64,000 nucleotides of DNA from Erpobdella octoculata (GCA_963978895.1 OZ022243.1:14982765-15046764), one strand, 5' to 3'. Positions 43,347-54,316 are shown, numbered from the stretch's first letter. Notes: generated by a model not told the origin, from the sequence alone. Translations and numbers: made by a program.

Positions 43347-43559
43347 TAAAACATATATCTTCGATAGCTATTAAATTAGCAAACGGGCCTTTTCTGTCGC
43401 TTCTATTAAAGCATGGAACTGTCTTCCCATATCTTTATCTTGTTCTGTTGAGGCTTTTAAAAAAGCTCTTAAAACTCATCTGTTAATAAAGTCTTATAAC
43501 TAAACTTTTTTTTATTTTATTATACCTGGGTATCTAACATGTGGTTAAATAGAAAATGA
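43345..43559. other. Short LINE 3' fragment, unassigned
   Basis: 43375-43500 on the plus strand can be read as AWNCLPIS-like and ALKTHLLIKSYN, similar to the C-terminal end of CR1-type LINEs. Too short and shifted to classify. Confidence 0.3.
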
Positions 43560-45170
43560 AAGAAAATCGACAGGGTTGCACATTGCTTCTTGGAATGATT
43601 GTGCTCTCCTAGATACATTGGATGGTTATGAATGCAGGACAACTATCATTGGGTGCGAACTTGCTAGTTACAACATAGACATTGCAGCGATTACTGAAAC
43701 TCATATTTCAGGCTCCAGTGAGATGATAGAGGAATATGCCAGTTGCACTTTTCCACAATAGGTCAACCAGAAGGTAAACCACGACATACCAAAGTCAGCT
43801 TTGCAATCAGGACTACCATAGTACCTCACCTCGAAGATCTTCCTCTATGCATCAACCCAAGATTGATGTCTATGAAGCTGAAACTCAGTCAAGACCACAC
43901 AGCTATGTTTCTGAGCACTTGTGCCTCAAAACTTCTTTCAGCTGATGAAGAAAACAAAGCTTTCTATTCAAACCTGAATGATGTGATATCAGCTGTTTCA
44001 TACAAGCAAAAATTGTGTCCTTGGGAATTTCAATGCTCCCATCGGCTGTGACTTAGTCATAGGGCACAAATCGGTTAGTACAGAGAACTCTAATGGCATG
44101 TTGTTTCTACGGACTTGCTCACAGCATGAACTTGTTGTTACAAACACCCTCTTTCAGCAAGCCGACAGGTATAAAACGACATAGGAGAACCCAAAATCTA
44201 AGCACTGACACATACTTGACTACATGATCGCTCAACAGGGTGACATTCGGGATGTACAACTGACTCCTTTCAAGAAAGGAAAAAGTTACTGATCTGATCA
44301 TTGTCTAGTGTGTTGTGCCGTTGTCCTGAACCTGTGTTCCTGGAGGCTCGACCGAAAAAGCTGAATGTAGACATGCTGAGACATGGTGATATGTGGTTGC
44401 AGCTGCACAATAAATTAGACTAGATCTTTGCTGGTGAAGTTGATCAACAAGACATGATATCGCCAGCTGAATAAGATTGGACACACACTAAAGATTCAAC
44501 TAACAAAGCCAAAAGACATCACCAGGACTGATTTGATAACAATAACAAAAAAGGTTGTGCACTGCTGGACACTTTGACGCACTACATCCTACTTAGATCG
44601 ATAAAAAAAACAGTATGGTCAAAAAGATAAAGTCAGTGCTGCATTCGACAGTCTCATGAGGCGTCTATGGAAGAACCACAGCATTTGTTTCATTACTAAG
44701 GTTGCAGCTTATCAGCCCATTGTACTCACCACTCTGTTGTATCATCAGCTTATCTTAAAACTTGATCAATCCCTTCTTCGTTATATCCGTAAAATTTTGC
44801 ATAACAAATGGCAAGATCGGATCCCAAACATGACAGTTCTTGAAAGCTGCCGGATTTGTGGCACTGAAACCTATCTGTTCTGGCAGCTTAATTTCGTTGA
44901 ACTGGTCTCGTAATCCCTATAGATGTGGACTAGCTTCTAAAAAAAGCTTCTATGGTCTGCTGACTTGTGGCTTGCGAGCTTGTGGTGGGCAACTCAAACA
45001 CTATAAGGACACACTAAAGGCCAGTCTGAAGCTGTGTGCCATACTGCCTGCTGAACTGGAGTCCCTTGTCTTGGACAAAGCGGCGTGGCGTGCCATATGT
45101 TATGAGGCCCTGGCGATGTTTGAATTCAATCTTATCAATCAGCTCGAAGAGAAAAGACAGTGACATAAAC
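43560..45170 (+). pseudogene. RTE/BovB-like LINE relic with central deletion
   Basis: 43576-44330 encodes an endonuclease: MHIASWNDCALLD, NIDIAAITETHISGS (Glu), then in another frame GKPRHTKVSFAIRTT and LCINPRLMSMKLKLSQDH. Most of the RT is missing. 44656-45163 keeps the C-terminal region, including LVLTTLLYHQ-like, NKWQDRIPNMTVLES and the GQLKHYKDTLKASLKLC and AAWRAICYEAL blocks typical of the proteins often annotated as endonuclease-reverse transcriptase. Many stops and shifts: long dead. Confidence 0.75.
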
Positions 45171-45537
45171 AACAACCCACAGCATATCTTTTCAGATGCG
45201 AAATATGCCGTCGTACATGTGACTCAAGAATTGGCTTGTTGGCAGACAAGAGAGCCTATTACTGATAAGATTTGTTGCATCGACAACTCAACTCATACCA
45301 TACATACATTTATAATATAGATGTACTTCTGTGTAGTATTTAATTTTCTACATCTTAAAGCAGTAATTAATTACATTTGGCTCTGAACATTCTACCATAC
45401 TAATTGTAATTACAAAAAGTTACATCTACAACATAAAATTTCCTCACAGTTGCTAAATATAACTTTTACAGTGGAAAATAATATGTGTGCATGAGTAATT
45501 AATGAGTATATTACAATATCATTACTATTCCATAGTA

Positions 45538-45577
45538 TTAACCCGTTTAGGTCCAAAACTTTATTAATTAGATTTCA
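45538..45577 (+). mobile_element. Detached left terminus of the piggyBac-like element
   Basis: TTAA followed by CCCGTTTAGGTCCAAAAC is identical for about 35 bases to the terminus at 48626-48664, then switches directly to Gypsy-3 coding DNA. Confidence 0.85.
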
Positions 45578-46687
45578 AAATGGATGGTTTTCTAGAGGCT
45601 GATTTTTCAGTTAATGATATCACTGGCGAAATTCATCGAGGACATGGATTCTGTTATGTGACTGAAAACAGTGACCTCATTGGCTACCCCTGGATCAAAC
45701 AATTACGAGATTTTCAAAATGTGTAAAACAAATTTATGATCCAGGAAATCCGTTCTGTGAATCTCAATGTAGCTCGACAAGCCGTCATTAACAAACTTAA
45801 AGAGTCATACAGCAAAGTTTTCTCTTCACAATTAGGCCACTGTACAAAAATCAAGGCAAGATTAATGCTAAAACCAGGTGCCCAACCAGTTTTCAGAAAG
45901 AAAAAACCAGTGCCGTTTGCTACCCTTCCATTGATTGACACAGACTTAGAGCGGCTACAACAAGAAGGCGTTATTTCCAAAGTAGATCACTGAAACTGGG
46001 CGGCACCTATCGTTGTGATAAGAAAAACTAACGGTTCAATACGTTTGTGTGCAGATTTTTCAACAGGTCTCAACGACGCACTATTACTCCACCAACATCC
46101 CCTTCCTACTATCGAAGAGATTTTTACGAAACTCAATGATGGAGCTTATTTTTCACAAATTGATTTTGCCGAAGCATATCTTCAAGTTGATGTTGAAGAA
46201 GACTCCAAAGAATTTTTAACAGTGAATACTCACAGGGGTCTATTCCGGTTCAATCGCCTTCCGTTTGGAGTCAAATCGGCACCTGGTATTTTTCAGCAAG
46301 TTATGGACAACATGATAGCTGACCTCAAAGGTGTTGCGGCTTATCTACTTCAACACCATGGAGCCGAATCCATGTTGATTTCGCGGAGCAATAAAAGGAA
46401 AAATGTATATGGTCGTAATCGATGCGTATTCAAAGTGGCCGGAAGTGACTGAAATGAAATCAACAACAACTATAGCAACATTGCAGGAGCTTAGTCGCCT
46501 TTTTGCTCAATTTGGGTATCCAGAAACACTCGTCTCCGACAATGGTTCCCAATTCACATCCGCACTGTTTCAAGAATTTTGCAAGGAACACGGAATCAAC
46601 AATATAAGATCACCTCCCTTCCATCCTCAATCTAACGGTCAGGCGGAGAGATTTGTTGATACGTTCAAACGTAGTCTAAAAAAGTAA
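45578..46687 (+). pseudogene. Gypsy-3 Pol fragment with RT joined to integrase
   Basis: 45580-45720 may be the end of the protease region (ITGEIHRGHGFCYVTEN). The RT runs from about 45736: SSQLGHCTKIKARLMLK, then, after a TGA at 45991, WAAPIVVIRKTNGSIRLCAD, QIDFAEAYLQVDVEED (motif A), LPFGVKSAPGIFQQVMDN (motif B) and GVAAYL, where the catalytic LDD should follow. Instead the frame shifts straight into HVDFAGAIKGKMYMVVIDAY of the integrase core, with LVSDNGSQFTS and SNGQAERFVDTFKR. RNase H and the zinc finger are deleted. It is closely related to Gypsy-2. Confidence 0.88.
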
Positions 46688-47302
46688 GAAAAAGAAAATC
46701 ACCAACGTAAGCTCTGCAAACGTTTCTTTTGACATACAGAAACACTCCATGTCCGTCATCTGCAGCAGAACAGTCACCACAGCCCAGTCATTTTTAGGAA
46801 GAAAGCTTCGTTCATAAGAACAGATTTTTTTTATAATAGTTTATAGTCCTTTACACCAAGTGTTTTAAGACTGAAATAGCTGTATGCAGGAAGCACCTAA
46901 GTGCTTCCTGTCGTGGATCATAATTTGATCCTTTTAACTTTTCCCTCCTCTTTTCTCCAAGCTTGGGACTGGCTTGCAAATGCAAGGCGGAGTTATGATG
47001 GTGATACAAAAGCACCTCTAATACGGACTGTGTGTTATCAGACAAGAAAGTTTGTGATGGTATGGTAAATGTTTGTTCTTCAAAGATCGAAGAAGAAGAT
47101 TTAGTGAAAATTGTGGTGAAAACTGGTAGTTTCTTAAAGCATTTTGAAGAGAAATTACTGAAAAATATGGCGGTCACTGATGGTACTTTGGAGGTTGTGA
47201 AAGAGGTTTTGATGGCTGATGTTTCCACAAAGAATGTGAAAGAATGCATTGTGAAAACCTCCACACAAAATGATAGATCAATGAAAACTGCAAAAGCAGA
47301 AA
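46688..47302 (+). other. Short unassigned ORF and hairpin
   Basis: 46885-46910 contains the perfect inverted repeat CAGGAAGCAC/GTGCTTCCTG around four bases. 46970-46995 matches 20889-20916 (CTTGGGACTGGCTTGCAAA). A frame at 47032-47325 (VCDGMVNVCSSKIEEEDLV and following Lys/Val-rich text) is open for about 95 codons; I do not recognise it. Confidence 0.3.
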
Positions 47303-48545
47303 TTTCATTTCATTTCATTTATTGAGCACCAACATAAGTATGAAACAAACAAAAGAAAATAACCAAAACGACAAGAAAAATATAGTACCAAAATTTCAAA
47401 AAAAGAAAAAATCGATCAGTTGAGAAAGGAATAAGGTGCCCAAAAGGTTCATCCGAAGGGAATTCCTTCCCGCTTAATGGACAACCTTTACAAAAGAACC
47501 AAAATGAGTGGGTTGAGTTAAAACATTTCAATAAACTTATCAAGGAAGAGACTGAAATTGGTATGCTAAGGTTATAGGTATTGAGAAGTTAAGAGTGTGA
47601 CAATAATAAGTAAGATTTCAGAGCTTGCTTAAATAACGAAATACGTTTCAAGGAGGAGACAGATATTGGAATGTTTTAATAAATACGAGGGCCAGAGCAT
47701 TTAATAGAGAATGTTTTAAGAGTTGTCCGAGCAAAATTCGTTCGAAAACAGCAACCGGGGCGCAGATCATAGGAATGAACATCAGATAATTTTACAAACA
47801 TGTTATCGAATGATGAGGGTAATATAAAATTATCATATTTATACATGAAAATGCCAGTTTGGAAAAAATTAATCTGATAAATATTAAGAATGTTGTTGTT
47901 AGCCATTTGAATTTTACAAGACGATGTGGGAGGCATGTGAAAAATAATTCGAATAATTCGCTTTTGCAAAATATGAAGAGGCTTTAAAAGAGTTGAATAA
48001 TTTGAGGCCCAGACAATATTGCAGTATGATAAGTACGGAAAGATAAGTGCATAGTATAACATCATAGAAATATTGGCATCAACAAACTGATGTATACGAG
48101 ATAGCACTCCTCAATTTTTTGCAACCTTAGATGTAACATGTTCAATGTGAGTTTTTAATGTAAGGTGTTCATCAAGCAACACGCCCAAGAACTTGCAATA
48201 AGGAACCCGCAAAATTGGTATATCTTCAATCTTCAGCTGACAATTACAGAAAGTCTTTTTGTTTATATGGTGAAATAAAATATAATTCGTTTTGCTTACA
48301 TTTAAGGAAAGTCTACTAGCAGAGAACCATTTAGAAACAGAAAGCAATTCACGGTTGGTATCGTAATATAAATTTTCTAAGTTATCGCCAGTCGCAAAGA
48401 GGTTAGTATCGTCCGCAAACAAAACAAATTCAAGGCGATCTGAAACTGAGCATAGGTCGTTAATATGCTTCATCGAAGATATAGAATTGCTGTACTGGAC
48501 GCATTGTGATCTACAGCTAAGATAGTCACTGAACCATGATAGTGG
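47303..48545 (-). pseudogene. 5'-truncated Daphne/Rex1-like LINE
   Basis: Minus strand from 48473: IND followed by FVLFADDTNLFATGDN (RT motif C), SRLSLNVSKTNYILFH (thumb start), CKFLGVLLDEHLTLKTHI. A TGA at 48111 is followed by the C-terminal region LIFPYLSYCNIVWAS and RPGCCFRTNFARTTLKTF. The 3' tail on the minus strand is about three ATGAA units at 47303-47325. It holds only the last third of the protein. The clade call rests on the general look of the C-terminal region and could be another CR1-group clade. Confidence 0.75.
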
Positions 48546-48629
48546 AGTTCCCGGATTCCATAGTGCCTCAATTAAATGCTGACATTAATTGCATGTGACA
48601 CAAGTTGCATGTATGTTTTTTAATTTTAA

Positions 48630-50093
48630 CCCGTTTAGGTCCAAAACTTTATTAATTAGATTTCTATTATTTTTTTTGTTATTTCTAAGTTACTTGCTTA
48701 TGTTTTAACAGATTTATTTTTAATTATTTTTTATTTGAAAGAAAACTTTGAAATTTCACTATGCTCGTTTTTCGAACGGTGGTCGTATAGACAATTTCTT
48801 TTTTTTTCAACGCAAACAATTATAATATAAATTTTAGGCAATAAACAGAAAAGCTAAAAACACATTTCTGACTTTATCAGTAACACAGTTAAATAAAATC
48901 CAAAAATTTAACATTCAATAAATCAGTCAAGCAGTTCATGATAGTCGTTTCAGAACCGGAGTGTGCGGAAAGCACCAAAACAATTCCGATGACGTCGTTT
49001 GCCGCACTTGGCCCACATATACAGTGTTTTGCCACAATTTTCCAGCTTGTAGCGACCTACTGTTTTCACAATTTCCAGATCGTGACCATGGCCAGTAGCT
49101 GAATCTTCCCTATCGTTTTGTTTCTTCAACCGTGCATGAATTCATTTCATCGGTATAAAACAACCTAAACAGCATATATGGGGTTTATCAAGCAAAGCAC
49201 CATTGTAGTGTTTCAAACTCGTTATATATAGACTGTTTTAAAAGTGGCTATTCAAATTACTCTTTTTGGTCCAAGTGCATTTCAATCGTTTTTGGCGTTT
49301 TGGTTGCCGCGGCATTGAACTGACCGTATTTGCGACCTACATTTCTTCACCCAAAGAACTGACACAGTCTAATCTCATCCCATCATTAGTATAATCAACT
49401 TCTACCTTCCCAGATATATTACAAAGAATAACATTTCTTCTTCATTTGCTTATTTATCAGTCACGTGTTATGATGCGCCGGGCGGAAGAATGACAAGTAT
49501 GTCAACCTCAATGCTATCATCATCATCAAGAATTAGTTCCATAGCTTCTTTCAACGTGAACAAACATTCTTTTTGACGCCTTTCATTTTTAAACTTTACA
49601 AACATTTCATTCGAAGAATGAAATTTGCAAAAAACACTATCACCAATTCAACCACTGCACAACTATAAGCTGAATGAACTAGTTTCGACTTGCTCGCATA
49701 AAGTACTCTATACGCCCAACGATCGTAGAACGAGCATGACTCATACATGTTCAGATTGTGGGTTAGTGTAAACACAATAAAATTTAATTAACGTTGCTGT
49801 TTACTTTTGAGTACATCCTCTTTCGATATTTCAAACTTTTGTTATGATAACTCTCATGAAATTAGCATAATAAATTTTTAAAGTAATATCGGTCGAAAAC
49901 CTTGAAAATGCTCATATTCTAACCCAGATTAAACTACTTAATACAAATAAAAAAATTATTTAAAAAATTTTATACAGTGTATTGAAGCTTTCTTAACATA
50001 AAAAAAACTTTTAACAGAAAAAAAATTTCGGCTTAATTTTATGCAATGCCAAGAATAAGTGTGTTCGTAAAACGTACGATGGTCTAAAACGGG
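48630..50093 (-). mobile_element. piggyBac-like DNA transposon
   Basis: Flanked by TTAA (48626-48629 and 50094-50097), the target and duplication of piggyBac. Ends CCCGTTTAGGTCCAAAAC and, inverted, CCCGTTTTAGACCATCG match at about 13 of the first 16 positions. Coding sequence of a degenerate transposase is on the minus strand. Confidence 0.85.
48945..49690 (-). pseudogene. piggyBac-like transposase relic
   Basis: Minus strand near 49065-48950 reads RYKLENCGKTLYMWAKCGKR and then HRNCFGAF, the Cys-rich C-terminal finger of piggyBac transposases. Upstream about 49385-49240 gives a GRKYGQFNAAATKTPKT segment. Stops and frameshifts throughout; the DDD core is not readable. Confidence 0.65.
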
Positions 50094-50428
50094 TTAATCT
50101 TAATTTTCTTTGAATCAACATAGACCATAAAGATGATATTTGTGAAATGGAGTACTAAGTAAACTACAGCTATGCTTTTGTGACTAGGTAATGTTATATT
50201 TTCTTTGTTTTTCAACAATTCAGAATTATTATCTGCCACACGAACATGATCAGCCAACAATCCATTCACAGCATGTAGTTTTTTTACCAGACTGTGTTAA
50301 AAATGTATTTTGAAGAATTGAATTTGGTGAATCTTATGTTTATGACCATTTAAAAGGTCACTGAACTCACTTCAGAAGTAACTTATAGCCACTTGCACTC
50401 ACAGAAGACTGAAACACTGAAAATATAC

Positions 50429-50574
50429 CTCTTCTTTAAGTTCTTTTATTCGTTCTTCCAAAATGTAATTTTTATCTTCTTCCTCCTTTTTCTTTTTATT
50501 CAATTCAAATCTTTTCTTGACCTGGTCCAATGTTGACCTCTCTACTTTCATAGACATCCCCAAGTTTCTTTGAT
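50429..50574 (-). CDS. ZMAT2: ZMAT2/Snu23 exon 4
   Basis: Acceptor TTCAG/ATCAA, donor GAG/GTATAT. Encodes (H)QRNLGMSMKVERSTLDQ, VKKRFELNKKKKEEEDKN and YILEERIKELKEE. The first part completes the matrin-type zinc finger (second His is split across the junction with exon 3). The block QRNLGMSM-VERSTLDQVKKRFE is almost invariant in animal ZMAT2. In the protein this is the end of the zinc finger and the start of the long helix that contacts the spliceosome core in the pre-B/B complex, as known for the family. Confidence 0.95.
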
Positions 50575-50673
50575 CTGAAGTGACATACATAATATAGGAC
50601 AAATAAAAACCAATGAAATTTAAATGTTTTTCACTTAAATTCTTCTCTACACAAATATGAAGCTACACTAACG

Positions 50674-50746
50674 TTTTTTTCCATTTATGTGATCTAAAAA
50701 GTTGATACTGTCTTTGACAATGCAATCACAGACATTGCAATAATAT
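50674..50746 (-). CDS. ZMAT2: ZMAT2/Snu23 exon 3, zinc finger, with a one-base shift
   Basis: Acceptor TTTCAG/ATATT, donor AAAC/GTTAG. Encodes [16 protein letters not shown], the C-x2-C half of the matrin-type finger, followed by LDHINGKK with the first His. Between F and L only four T remain where five are needed, so the frame breaks inside the exon and gives a TAG. All other exons, phases and splice sites are intact and the protein is otherwise highly conserved. I therefore suspect a homopolymer error in the assembly, but a true null allele or pseudogenisation cannot be excluded. Confidence 0.9.
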
Positions 50747-51671
50747 CTGAAACAGAAATTATATAAAAACTGGGGCTAAGCACAAGAAAAAAGGTATTTT
50801 AATGTAACAATCAGAAATTATAGAGACATACCCTCCTAAATAATTAATTATGAAGACATACCCTACTAATTAATTAATTAATTATGAAGACATACCCTCC
50901 TAACTGATTAATTATGAAGAAATACCCTCATAACTAATTAATTATAAAGACTTACCCTCCTAACTAATTAATTATGAAGACACCCTCATAACTAATTAAT
51001 TATGAAAACATACCCTCCTAACTAATTAATTTTCAAAACATACCCTCCAAACTAATTAATTATGAAGACCTACCATCCTAACTAACTATTTAATTAATTA
51101 TGAAGACATACCCTCCTAACTAATTAATTATGAAAACATACCCTCCTAACTAATTAATTATGAAGACTTACCATACTAACTAATTAATTATTTAATTATG
51201 AAGACATACCCTCCTAAGTAATTATGAAAACATACCCTCCTTACTAATTAATTATGAAGACATATCCTCCTAACTAATTAATTATGAAAACATACCCTCC
51301 TAACTAATTAATTATGAAGACATACCCTCCTAATTAATTATGAAGACTTACCATCCTATTTAACTATTTAATTAATTATGAAGACATACCCTCCTAACTA
51401 ATTATGAAAACATACCCTCCTAATTAATTATGAAGACTTACCCTCCTAACTAATTAATTAATTAATTATGAAGACATACTTTCCTAACTAATTAATTATG
51501 AGGACATACCCTCCTAACTAACTAATTATGAAGACACACCCTCCTAACCAATAAATTATGAAGACATAACATCCTAACTAATTAATTAATAATGAAAACA
51601 TATCCTCCTAACTAATTAATTAATTAATTATGAAAACATATCCTCCTAACTAATTAATTGTGAAGACATAC
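50747..51671 (-). other. ZMAT2: ZMAT2 intron 2, 925 bp
   Basis: Donor GGAGG/GTATGT, acceptor TTTCAG. Apart from about 75 bp before the acceptor it consists of the tandem array described in the next entry. Confidence 0.9.
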
Positions 51672-51675
51672 CCTC
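50822..51675 (-). repeat. ZMAT2: About 30-bp tandem array of 5' splice-site copies in ZMAT2 intron 2
   Basis: On the transcribed strand the unit is TTAGGAGGGTATGTCTTC followed by ATAATTAATTAG. About 27 diverged units precede a 75-bp unique stretch; the real exon 2 donor (GGGAGGGTATGTCTTCA) is itself the first unit. Thirteen units keep GGAGGGTATG exactly and two have GGAGGGTAAG. Unit length varies through 4-bp TTAA/AATT steps. Confidence 0.95.
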
Positions 51676-51742
51676 CCAGCTGAGAAGCAGGAGTAGTTTT
51701 TGTAATGACTTGAGACTTTCCAAGTCTTGAATCAAGATCAAC
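51672..51742 (-). CDS. ZMAT2: ZMAT2/Snu23 exon 2
   Basis: Acceptor CCAG/GTTGA, donor GGAGG/GTATGT, ending in phase 2. Encodes VDLDSRLGKSQVITKTT and PASQLGG, which matches the VDLESKLGK-x2-VITKTTP segment of ZMAT2 before the zinc finger. Confidence 0.95.
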
Positions 51743-51810
51743 CTGGATTATAATTATATGAAAGAATAAAGAGTGATTTAAAAAAAACATCTATAAGTCA
51801 CAATGTTAAC

Positions 51811-51951
51811 TTTATAATCTCGTGGCTTCAGAAGTTCTCTTTTTACAGGAACACCCTTTTTATCATCATATTGGTCATCATCTGAATCGCTTTTATCTCT
51901 TGCAAGACGCCCGTATTCTTCCAAGTCCCATTTCCTCCTGTGATCTTCCAT
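51811..51951 (-). CDS. ZMAT2: ZMAT2/Snu23 exon 1 (first coding exon)
   Basis: 47 codons from the ATG at 51951: MEDHRRKWDLEEYGRLA, an acidic linker SDSDDDQYDDKKG, then VPVKRELLKPRDYK. RRKWD-x-EEY and PVKRELL-x-RDYK are ZMAT2 landmarks. Donor AAA/GTTAAC in phase 0. The full predicted protein from five exons is about 192 residues against 199 in the human protein. The start is the first ATG in frame; an additional short 5' coding exon, as in the slightly longer vertebrate N-terminus, is possible. ZMAT2/Snu23 is a component recruited with the U4/U6.U5 tri-snRNP and acts near the 5' splice site during spliceosome activation. Confidence 0.93.
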
Positions 51952-52165
51952 TTGACCTTATAATTTAGATTAAAAAGCATTTACTTAGTAATTAGGCACT
52001 CAATTATTATATATTATTGTTATATCTTTTATTATTCTAAATTAATTGTAATAATTACAATCTAAACTATTGTGGTTGCTAAACACTTATTTAGATCTGT
52101 AGATAATTATCTATTTATATAAGTTTGTTTGTTTATGACATGACTAAGTAGGAAATAGAATAAAA

Positions 52166-52169
<4 letters not shown>
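51952..52169 (-). promoter_or_regulatory. Presumed 5' UTR/promoter region of ZMAT2
   Basis: AT-rich, no clear TATA box or CpG cluster. It is bounded at 52170 by (TA)n and Gypsy-2, so the promoter must be short, overlap the repeats, or lie beyond them. Weak call by position only. Confidence 0.3.

Positions 52170-52229
<60 letters not shown>
52170..52229. repeat. (TA)n inside or beside the Gypsy-2 LTR
   Basis: TA tract beginning 25 bp after the presumed LTR start of Gypsy-2. Confidence 0.95.
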
Positions 52230-52233
<4 letters not shown>

Positions 52234-52263
52234 CAAACATATATATATAACACCTCCCTCTCT

Positions 52264-53484
52264 TTATAGAAAATCATATGATTTTCTACTGGGGTCCAGT
52301 ACTATCCGTTTTGGAGGGTTGCAATAACGTTTAGGTCTTGCCTCAGGTTCTATTCCTGTTGGAATGTGTGTCGACTCCTCCGGATTGGCTTCATTATCCA
52401 TATGGCTCAGAACATGGTCTCCTTGTCTATTCTCTCCATCCTCATTCTCCGTAACCCAAGGGGTTGCGTTTATGTCTGGTTCCAATATCTCTTCCCCTCC
52501 TGGGAACACAATTCTTATTGAGGCTTTCTCTCCATCACTTTTATCTTGAAGGGGTACTGGCATGTCGAATGTCTCAAACATTTCTTTAAGTGCCCAATCT
52601 AAATTCCTTGGTCTTAATTGATTTGTGTGCCTTTTTGTAATCCTTCTGTCAATCTCTACTTCGTAAACCGTTTTTCCAATTCTTTTTAAAACCTTCCCTG
52701 GTATCCATCTGGGATGGTTTGGATTTTTATAATCTCTAGCGTACACCGCATCTTGTTCTTTAAAAACTCTCGGTCTTGCCCCATTCCTTTTGTCAAACTG
52801 TCTCTTCATGCAAGATTTTTTTTCTGAACACTTTTCGTCTTTTTTAGTACTTAGTTGTAAGTCTGATAGTGGTGTTCTAATTTGTCTCCCCAAAAAATTT
52901 TCTGCGGGAGGTTTTTGATGTGGACTAGATGGGCATGGTGTAGATCTATAACACAACAAAAACTCTTGCACCAATTCCTCGGTAATTCCTTCACCTTTTA
53001 GCTTTTGTATGGTTCTTTTGAAAGAATCAACAAATCTTTCTGCTTGACCATTACTTTGTGGATGAAAGGGAGGTATTCGGATATGACTGATAAATTTTGA
53101 CTGACAAAATCTTTCAAATTCCATAGAAGTAAACTGTGTTCCGTTATCTGATACCAATGTCTTGGGAAATCCATACCGAGCAAACATTCTGTTCAGCTCG
53201 CGAATTGTCGTTGTTGAGGTAGCCGCACTCATTTGTATTATTTCTGGTCATTTTGAATATGCGTCCACAACAACCAGAAACATTGAATTCTCCATTGGTC
53301 CCGCAAAATCAATGTGAATTCTCTCCCAGGCCTGTGATGGTTCAGGCCATGGTGACAACGTGTTTTTTATAGGCATTTTAGCTGCTTTTTGACATGCATC
53401 ACAGCTTTTCACCATACTTTTAATATCTCTATCGATTCCATGCCAATACACCGACAGTCTGGCCAGCATTTTCATTCTCGTAAT
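52264..53484 (-). pseudogene. Gypsy-2 Pol: integrase
   Basis: Zinc finger WHGIDRDIKSMVKSCDACQK; core HIDFAGPMENSMFLVVVDAY, then TGA where SKWPE is expected (53250), LVSDNGTQFTSMEF and SNGQAERFVDSFKR complete D,D,E. C-terminal part QDAVYARDYKNPNHPRWIPG and VYEVEIDRRITKRHTNQLRP is the GPY/F-like module. The final 100 residues are acidic and end KSYDFL. No env or chromodomain. Confidence 0.92.
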
Positions 53485-54316
53485 TCATGGATGACCCTGA
53501 TGTAGCATCCTCAATATACGCTGTTGCAGTTTTTTTGGAATTACTGCTCTTACACCCATAAATAGAATGCCATCATGTAAAGTCAAATCAGTTGCTTTAC
53601 TTTGGAATGCATTCCAGTTTGATCCAGGTTTAACTTTTGGCCAAAATCCCTTTTTAATGATCTCACTTAACTCTCTGAGTTCAGAGTCTTCTTCTGTCAT
53701 AATTTGAATATCTTTCTTACTAACAGGTAATTGTCTCATCGTATCCTCTTGTATCATTGTGATGTCTTCGTTTACACCTGCTATTATCAAATCCTCATTT
53801 CCTGTTGTTTTTTTGGAATGAATGAGTCTTGATAAGGCATCAGCTTGACCAAAATTTGCTGTTCGTCGACATTCGATCTCAAAATCATAAGCTAAGAGTA
53901 TCAGTTCCCATCTCTGTAGTCTGTTTGCAGCGTGTGCAGATATTCCTTTTTTTGAACCAAATACTGACAAGAGAGGCTTGTGATCGGTCAAAAGCGTAAA
54001 CCGCCTTCCATAAACAAATCTATGGAATTTTCTTACTGCAAAAACTAGGGCTAAAGCTTCTTTTTCTATTTGGCCGTAATTCTTTTCTGCTTGGGTCAGC
54101 GCACGGCCTGCGTGAGCGACTGCTTTTTCTGTTCCATTAAGAAATCAGTGTGAAATCACTGCTCCAATTCCGTATTCACATGCATCAGCAGCTATTACGA
54201 TGTCTCTTTTGGGATCATAATGCGTCAGCAATAAATTTGATTGTAACACCTTCTTAAGGCTTGTGAAAGATTCCTGGTGTACTCTTAACCATTCAAATTT
54301 CTCATTTTTTTCCAAG
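53485..54316 (-). pseudogene. Gypsy-2 Pol: RNase H
   Basis: After the frameshift, IVIAADACEYGIGAVISH carries the RNase H Asp; a stop follows at about 54149. KEALALVFAVRKFHRFVYG and TDHKPLLSVFG (Glu and Asp region) come next, then GQADALSRL at the usual end. A linker leads to the integrase. Stop at 53485 (TGA for Gly). Confidence 0.9.

Noticed and set aside
50822..51675. CRISPR-like regular repeat array
   Set aside because: Units are contiguous with no unique spacers, inside a spliced animal gene.
52264..52560. Possible env gene at the 3' end of Gypsy-2
   Set aside because: The tail is in frame with integrase, acidic, and has no signal peptide or membrane segment.
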